From Miscanthus floridulus (taxonomy: Eukaryota > Streptophyta > Magnoliopsida > Poales > Poaceae), in contig NC_089591.1 of assembly GCF_019320115.1 (NCBI RefSeq), positions 15,509,169 through 15,573,168 on the forward strand: 64,000 nt of DNA, given 5' to 3'. The position numbers and the translations under genes were made by a program. Of this stretch, positions 57,960 through 64,000 are shown one piece after another; position 1 is the first letter of the stretch; the number at the start of each line of letters is the position of its first letter. Below the pieces are notes generated by a model. The model was not told the origin of the DNA, made no database searches, and was given only the letters and a program-made list of their open reading frames with translations.

Positions 57960-60174
57960 GTTATATGCCAAGTTCAGCAAGTGTGAATTCTAGTTGAGCA
58001 AAGTACCTTTCTTAGGTCACATCTTATCTAGAGATGCAATTTCTATAGACCCATCTAAAGTATAGGAAGTCATGGATTGGAAAGCCCCGACTTTGGTTCA
58101 TGAAGTTCAGAGTTTTCTAGGGCTAGCAGGTTACTATCGTCGTTTCATTCCTGATTTCTCTAAGATAGCTAAGCCCATAACTAGACTACTTTAGAAAGAT
58201 GAAAAGTTTAGTTGGACGCCAGAGTGTGAAGCTGCTTTTCATACCCTAAGGACCTTGTTAACTACAGCTCCTGTTCTAGCATAACCTAACATTGAAAAAC
58301 CTTTTGATGTGTTCTATGATGCATCGGGTATAGGTTTGGGGTGTGTGCTCATGCAAGAAGGTTGAGTTATTGCCTATTCTTCTCAGTAGTTGTGAAAGCA
58401 TGAAATCAATTATCCTACGCATGATTTAGAGCTTATAGTAGTTGTTCATGTGTTGAAGATATGGAGACATTACTTGTTGGGAAACGTATGTCACATATAT
58501 ACTGACCACAAAAGTCTCAAATATATCTTCACTCAACCTGAGCTGAACATGAGGCAGCAAAGATGGTTAGAGCTGATCAAGGACTACAATTTCAAGGTGC
58601 ACTACCATCGAAGAAAGGCCAATGTTGTAGCAGATGCACTTAGTTAGAAATCTCATTGCAACACTTTGGAAGCCTTATTGGAAGATGGATTTAATTTGTT
58701 ACATCCTATCGTGCGGCATAATATCACTATCAGTTGCTCACTTGAGAGCAAAATCATAGAACTGCAGAAGATAGATGTAGGTGTATTTCACATCAAGCGA
58801 AAGATGAAAGAATAAGAAAACAAGCATTTTAGGTTGGATGAAAGAGGTGTGTTATGGTTTGAGGACCGACTCGTGGTACCGAAAGACCATGAGCTTAGAA
58901 AGCAAATTTTAGATGAAGCTCATTCATCCAAGTTGTTTATCCATCCAGGTAGTAGCAAAATGTATCAAAATTTGAAAACCCATTTTTGGTGGACCAATAT
59001 GAAGAAAGAGATAGGTGCCTATGTCATTGGGTGTGATAATTGCAGTAGAGTCAAGGCCATTCATTTAAAATCTATTGGATTACTTCAGTCGTTGCCTATT
59101 CCAGGCTGAAAATGGGAGAAAATAAGTATGGACTTTATTACAGGCCTCCCGCTAACACAACAAGGTCATGATTCTATATGGGTCATTATAGATCGCCTCA
59201 CCAAGTCAGCACATTTTGTACTGGTTAACACAAGGTATCTAGCTAGGAAGTACGCTAAGTTGTACATTTCTCAGATTGTGAGACTACATGGAGTACCAAG
59301 GACCATAATCTCAGATCATGGACCATAGTTTATAGCTCATTTTTAGGAGCACTTGCACCAAGCTTTGGGAACTAAACTAATTAGAAGTTTAGCATATCAC
59401 CCACAAACATTGGGATAGACTGAGTGAGTGAACCAGATCTTAGAAGATATGTTGAGAGCTTGTGTTATATCTTCCAAGGGTTCATGGGAGGAGTGGCTAC
59501 CTTTAGCCGAGTTCTCCTACAACAATAGTTATCAAGCGAGCATCAAGATGGCTCCTTTTGAAGCATTGTACAGTCGGAAATGTAGAACTCCCTTGAATTG
59601 GATTGAGCCTAGAGAAAGAAGATATTTTGGCATTGACTTTGTCATCGAAGCTGAAGAACAGGTACACATTATCCAACAGCATATGAAAGCAGCTCAATCA
59701 AGACAAAAAAGTTATGCTGATAAAAGAAAAAGACCACTAACTTTTGAAGTGGGAGACTATGTGTACTTAAAAGTATCACCCATGAAGGGAGTGTAGAGAT
59801 TTGGAGTAAAAAGAAAGCTTGCACCTAGATATGTAGGGCCATACAAGATTATTGAACAGAAAGGAAATGTCACCTACAAGTGACAACTTCCTCCAGAGAT
59901 GAGTGCAATATTTGATGTCTTCCATGTTTCTCAGTTGAAAAGATGTCTTCACATACATGAGGAAGCCATTGCACCCACCAACATTAAGCTGCAATCAGAT
60001 TTAACTTATGAAGAGAAACCAATTCGAGTGTTAGAAGCAATGAAAAGAGTAACATGGAGCAAGGTCATTAAGTTCTACAAAGTGGTGTGGAATAACCACG
60101 GTGAACAAGACGCCACTTGGGAATGGGAGGATTATTTACGTGAGGTTTATCCCATCTTTTATGAGGAATGGTAG
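57949..60174 (+). pseudogene. pol: Tekay-like RT end, RNase H, integrase and chromodomain
   Basis: One frame for 2.2 kb with about 15 stops and no indel. RT connection ([16 protein letters not shown]); RNase H with [35 protein letters not shown] and YTDHKSL. Integrase HHCC zinc finger (HSSKLFIHPG ... CDNC), catalytic core with MDFITGLP, IISDHGP and the Glu in G*TE*VNQILEDML; then a GVGDYVYLKVSP-like part. The C-terminal chromodomain (about 60020-60174) includes KVVWNNHGEQDATWEWEDYL. Chromodomains of this group guide insertion to heterochromatin. Stops such as those at 59416 and 59425 fit CAG and CGA having mutated. Confidence 0.92.
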
Positions 60175-60204
60175 GTCTTTCAAATCTTAGGACGAGATTC
60201 CTAT

Positions 60205-60217
60205 AAGGGGGAGGGGT
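60205..60217 (+). other. Polypurine tract of Tekay-like element
   Basis: AAGGGGGAGGGGT, then the LTR start TGTAACACCC. Confidence 0.92.
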
Positions 60218-63200
60218 TGTAACACCCTAGTGTTAAGCATTGCATATGGCATCTGCATTTCATGAGCACAAGCATCATCCAAGCATTCATGAACATGAGC
60301 ATATGAAATTTCATCTCATTCTTATACATTATCACATGAAATGTTGATTTTACATATATGCTTATCCTTGCAATCATGTATGACCAATATATGAAATGTT
60401 TGGGAGGTCATGAAAACACCTTAGACACATCTAGAATGATAAATGGAACAATGTTTGTATTCATGACATAGGCCAAATTTGCTTCTAAGTGTTGGTTTCA
60501 TTTGAAATGCCTTTTTCATGATACTAGTTTGACCAAAGTTGAACAGTAGCTTAGAATGTTTGCATGGCTGTATGACCTAAATAAAAGTGGTAGTACTTAA
60601 CTAGGGTAACAACTTTTATTTTTGGGTCAAGGTCTATTTCAGTACATAGCATGCTCAACAACAGCTCACAATTATCAACAAAATGTTGTTCTGTGACTTA
60701 AGAAATTTTCTAAGTGTTGAAACTGTTTTCAGTTTCAAAGTACCTCACTTTGGAGCATTGTAGTTTGTAAACTAGTGAGAATTAGATGATGGTTCCTAAA
60801 GCAAAGTTGGAGGTCTCACGTAGATCTACAATTATTACTAAGGAAGTTTTTGCTAATTTGCCATAGATTAGGAGTTATAGAACCACTAAGTTACACTATC
60901 AGTCAGATTCAGCGGCACTAAATCAGCACCGGGGCAGCGCGTGTCATGGTCGACCGGCCATAGGCTGTGGCCGCCATGTGGTGGCAGCACGCCGGCATTG
61001 GCCCGACCGGTCAGGCCAGAGCGGGCACATAAGCACCACGCACTCGCCGCCGCTTCACTCACTCGCTCTCGCCTTCTCTCGCTCGCTCTGCCTCGCCAAA
61101 GCACCGCGCCGAGCTTGCTGTGTGCTACCATAGCTCTATCATAGCCGCTTGTCGTCGACATAGCCTCGCCAACCAATTCATCTCGGCCATAGCTGCTCTA
61201 CCATCACCTCCACCTCCTCTTGCCACCAACATCACCTATCGACCCTAGGTATAGCGGCATTTAGCCTCGCCATTGCCGCCGTCATCACTAGAGTGCCATC
61301 GTGCTCATGACTCATCGTGGCCTGACCGTTCCACCACACTGCATGCCTTCATCTTCTCTAGTTCAGCACCATGCTAGAGTCTAGATGCTTAGGCTGAATC
61401 TAGGAATGACGCCACCACTTGACTATGCCGGAACGAGTCACTGCTCCGCGCGCATCTGCCATGGCCACCGTGGCACTCGAGCTCGCCGCCGCCGAGTTGG
61501 TTCACTGTCTCCCTCCTTTCTCTTGCATCTTAGGTAGAGTAACCCTAGACCTAGCTAGTGGCATGACGGAGACCTACCTTTCACCGCCGTCTAGCCAAAA
61601 TAGTGAGAGCACCGCTATGCTCCGTGCGCCACCGCACAGCCATGCACGCAGCCAGGCTCACCGACGCCACCTCGAGCCCTCACCTGCACCGCGTAGCTTC
61701 GCAAGGTCACCAGGATGGAGTAGCCATCCTTACCTAAGTGTGCCATAGCCGGAGATGGCCAGTGTACTGCCGCCTGACCTCTGCCATCCGCCATGGCCGC
61801 TGTTGAGCTTGCCCTGATGAACCACCGAGCCAACTAAGCCTACCAGTCGATGCACGGGGGTGAGAAGAGTGCAACAGTGAAGATGCTACCGCTGGAGACC
61901 TCACCAACGGTGAGTTCTCACCGATCAGTGCCATCCCCTATCTAGGTCTCCCTAGCAGATGGGTCCCGTTGACCGTGGGCCCCAGTTGTCAGCCTGTGTG
62001 ATGTTTTGATTTTCTAAATTATTTTTCTAGATTTGAATGCATGTTTCAAAAATTCATATCTCAAGCTAGGTGTGTCCAATTTTGGTGAACCAAATTTTGT
62101 TGGATTCCTCATGAAGTGTAGTATTTGATAAAAATATGAAATATACTGTTTAGGGTATTTTTCTAGGAGAATTAAATTGAGCAAGATAAGTGCTTTTAAA
62201 GTAGTTTATATCTTGTAAAATGCATAACTTGAGCTAGAAAGGTGATAAAATTCTGATTAAAATTTTGATGGTCTTGTGTTGACATGCTCTAGCCAGGAAA
62301 AATACTAAACCTATAGTAAGCATACTTGAAATATGGTCTTCATATTTAATCCTAATTAATTGCTAGTTTCTAGTGAAATTAATTAGGGTAAAAATACATA
62401 ACATATGATCATACCAATTTTTACATAGTATTTTTATGCTAGGAGGAAAGTAATAAAAATATTAAATCTGTTGCTTGGCACTTTTCACTAAGCTAAACTA
62501 TTTTTGCTAAAATAAGCCTATGTAAGTTGTCATTTTTGTAGAGGTAGCCACACTTATCCAAATGGCATGAAATTTGTAAAGTAGACTACTAAGGTCATTT
62601 GCAGGCTTCTCTAATTTTCTCAGAATTTATTAAGCGCTAGAAATATTTACCCTTTAAATCACCTTATTATCTAAGGAAATTAATAAATGAATATAAATAA
62701 ATTTGTATGCAAGTAGTTAATTATCATTTTATAATTCAACTAGGTGGTTGCATGTATAGTTTCTGTTTGGTGATGATTTCATGATGATAATGATCTTTTC
62801 TATAAAGATGGTTAATAATAAAGTTGTAGATAACTTACTGATATACATTATGTTAAATTTTCATAGTCATTTGCCTTATGGTTTAAGAATTATAGCTTTA
62901 AAAGTCTGCTATCAGAAATACTTGCTCTCTAGAAAGATTGAATTGTTTGATATAGATAACTGCTGAATAACATTAAGAGGATTAAAATAAACTTGTAGGA
63001 AATTTCATAATCTTTCCAGAATGTCCACAACCATATTATTTTGATGTGTATAACTCCAGTTATGATTAAAACAAGTGGTTGTTGTCTTGTAGTCCTAAAA
63101 ATAATTTACATAAGTGTTTGTTTAAGTTACTAGAGATGAGATATGCACCTACTCAGTAAAAGTAAATGTAACTTGTTATCACCTTAATCCAATGCTGTTG

Positions 63201-64000
63201 AAAATACTTATGAGTATGCATTCATCACATCATATCATATTATACATATCATCATATATACATTCGTAATATCTTATTTCATACTCATGCATATAGGATC
63301 GTCCGAAGGGATAACCCTTTTGGAGTTCAATGAAGAAGAAGAGGAGGATCAGTAGGAGACGCCTCAGGCCATAGCTCTTGGAGAAGAGGAGCAAACTCTC
63401 GAGGACCTCCCTGAGTGCCTGGATCACTGGCCAACCTCTTTCCTCAAAGGCAAGCCTTGGAGCATTCTAAGTCTCCCATGTTTTACAAAATATCACTTGA
63501 GTCCTTTATGATTGATGCATTAGGTTATAAAAGTTCATTAGAAACACTTGATGCATAGAACTACCTTGTCTAGATACATATACCTTTAACCCTGTGTAGG
63601 TCTAGGATCGAATATATGCTTAGCCATGCTTAGACCGGTAGAAGTCAGGTGATTTCCTGTCACCTGCGAGATATAGGTGGATACCGAAGCACGATTGGCT
63701 ATATTTGCTATCATGGAAAAGAACTATGGGGTAATGTAAATGGAGGCCAGGCAGAGTCTATGTGTATGTTGACTCATGTGATTCCGTCTATGCCGATTAA
63801 GGACCATACTATTGTTGGCGCTTTTGTTGAGATTGAACGCATGCCTCTCACTTAGCTGGCCGGATAACTTGTTACGACCATGAAGCTGAGTAGCTCAACT
63901 CAGGTCGGTCCCTATTCTATAAAAGTGCGCACTCTAGATGGTAGTAAGGATGTGTGGGGGAGCCAGACGTGAGCCCAAGGGTAGGCTAGGCCTAAATGTC
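60218..64000 (+). repeat. 3' LTR of Tekay-like element (partial)
   Basis: Aligns with 48644 to about 52520 of the 5' LTR. A segment equivalent to 51130-51215 (86 bases) is missing at 62701. Runs off the window, so the target duplication cannot be checked. The GC-rich block is at about 60900-61990. Confidence 0.93.
63297..63510 (+). pseudogene. Acidic exon-like frame in 3' LTR
   Basis: Same frame as 51819-52033. Here the codons matching the 5' LTR stops are CAG (63365) and CAA (63392), while a stop (TAG, 63353) lies where the 5' LTR has CAG (51875). The frame ends at a TGA about 63510. Confidence 0.4.

Larger units (their letters stand above)
48644..64000 (+). mobile_element. Tekay-like chromodomain gypsy element
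   Basis: 5' LTR, PBS, an extra ORF, gag, protease-RT-RNase H-integrase with a C-terminal chromodomain, polypurine tract and most of the 3' LTR. The right end is outside the window. The upstream extra ORF recalls orf0 of rice RIRE3/RIRE8 (from memory). Many stops: inactive. Confidence 0.92.

Overview
This window is plant nuclear DNA, most likely from a large-genome grass; Panicoideae/Andropogoneae is my guess from the retroelement types, not a tested result. I see no ordinary host gene, no rRNA or tRNA gene and no CRISPR array. Nearly everything can be assigned to LTR retrotransposons of at least four lineages, nested in one another and riddled with stop codons.

Layout. 1-3119: 3' part of a Ty3/gypsy (Tekay-like) LTR, its primer-binding site and the start of its internal region, with a GC-rich minisatellite at 1-330. 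3120-7737: an antisense Ty1/copia SIRE/Maximus-type fragment (LTR, polypurine tract, gag, no pol). 7738-8874: unassigned sequence and a MITE. 8875-22156: a long SIRE/Maximus-type copia element with both LTRs, gag-pol, and a third ORF preceded by its own promoter-like block. 22157-35630: a minus-strand Athila-like element with a 730-bp tandem duplication across its LTR/PBS junction. One copy of that duplication is split by a Tat-lineage gypsy element (23572-33670, 5-bp target duplication AGGTT). 35631-36894: a gypsy LTR fragment. 36902-40874: a second Tat-like fragment. 40875-48628: a plus-strand Athila-like element with both LTRs. 48644-64000: a Tekay-like chromodomain element with very long LTRs (4.8 kb), an extra ORF upstream of gag, gag and pol; its 3' LTR runs off the window.

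The most interesting content is in the Tat element at 23572-33670. Its gag and protease read on the minus strand. On the plus strand, antisense to the element's genomic RNA, lie two genes that still have introns. One is a five-exon gene with a plant-mobile-domain-like region and a coiled-coil C-terminus. The other is a three-exon helical/coiled-coil gene. Every intron begins GT, ends AG and keeps reading-frame phase. A relative of the second gene, with an intron at the same place and phase, sits in the same antisense position in the second Tat fragment (36902-40874). Antisense orientation would explain how introns survive in a retroelement, since the genomic RNA cannot splice them.

A second theme is the copia third ORF (17650-20073). 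It holds one frame for 2.4 kb with twelve in-frame stops, all TAG. It is preceded by a second copy of the GCGTCCGGTC/GACCGGACGC motif cluster that otherwise marks the LTR promoter, followed by a TATA-like box. The TAG excess recurs in other elements. Sister LTRs at 51819 and 63297 show CAG/TAG and CAA/TAA differences in both directions, pointing to C-to-T decay of methylated cytosines.
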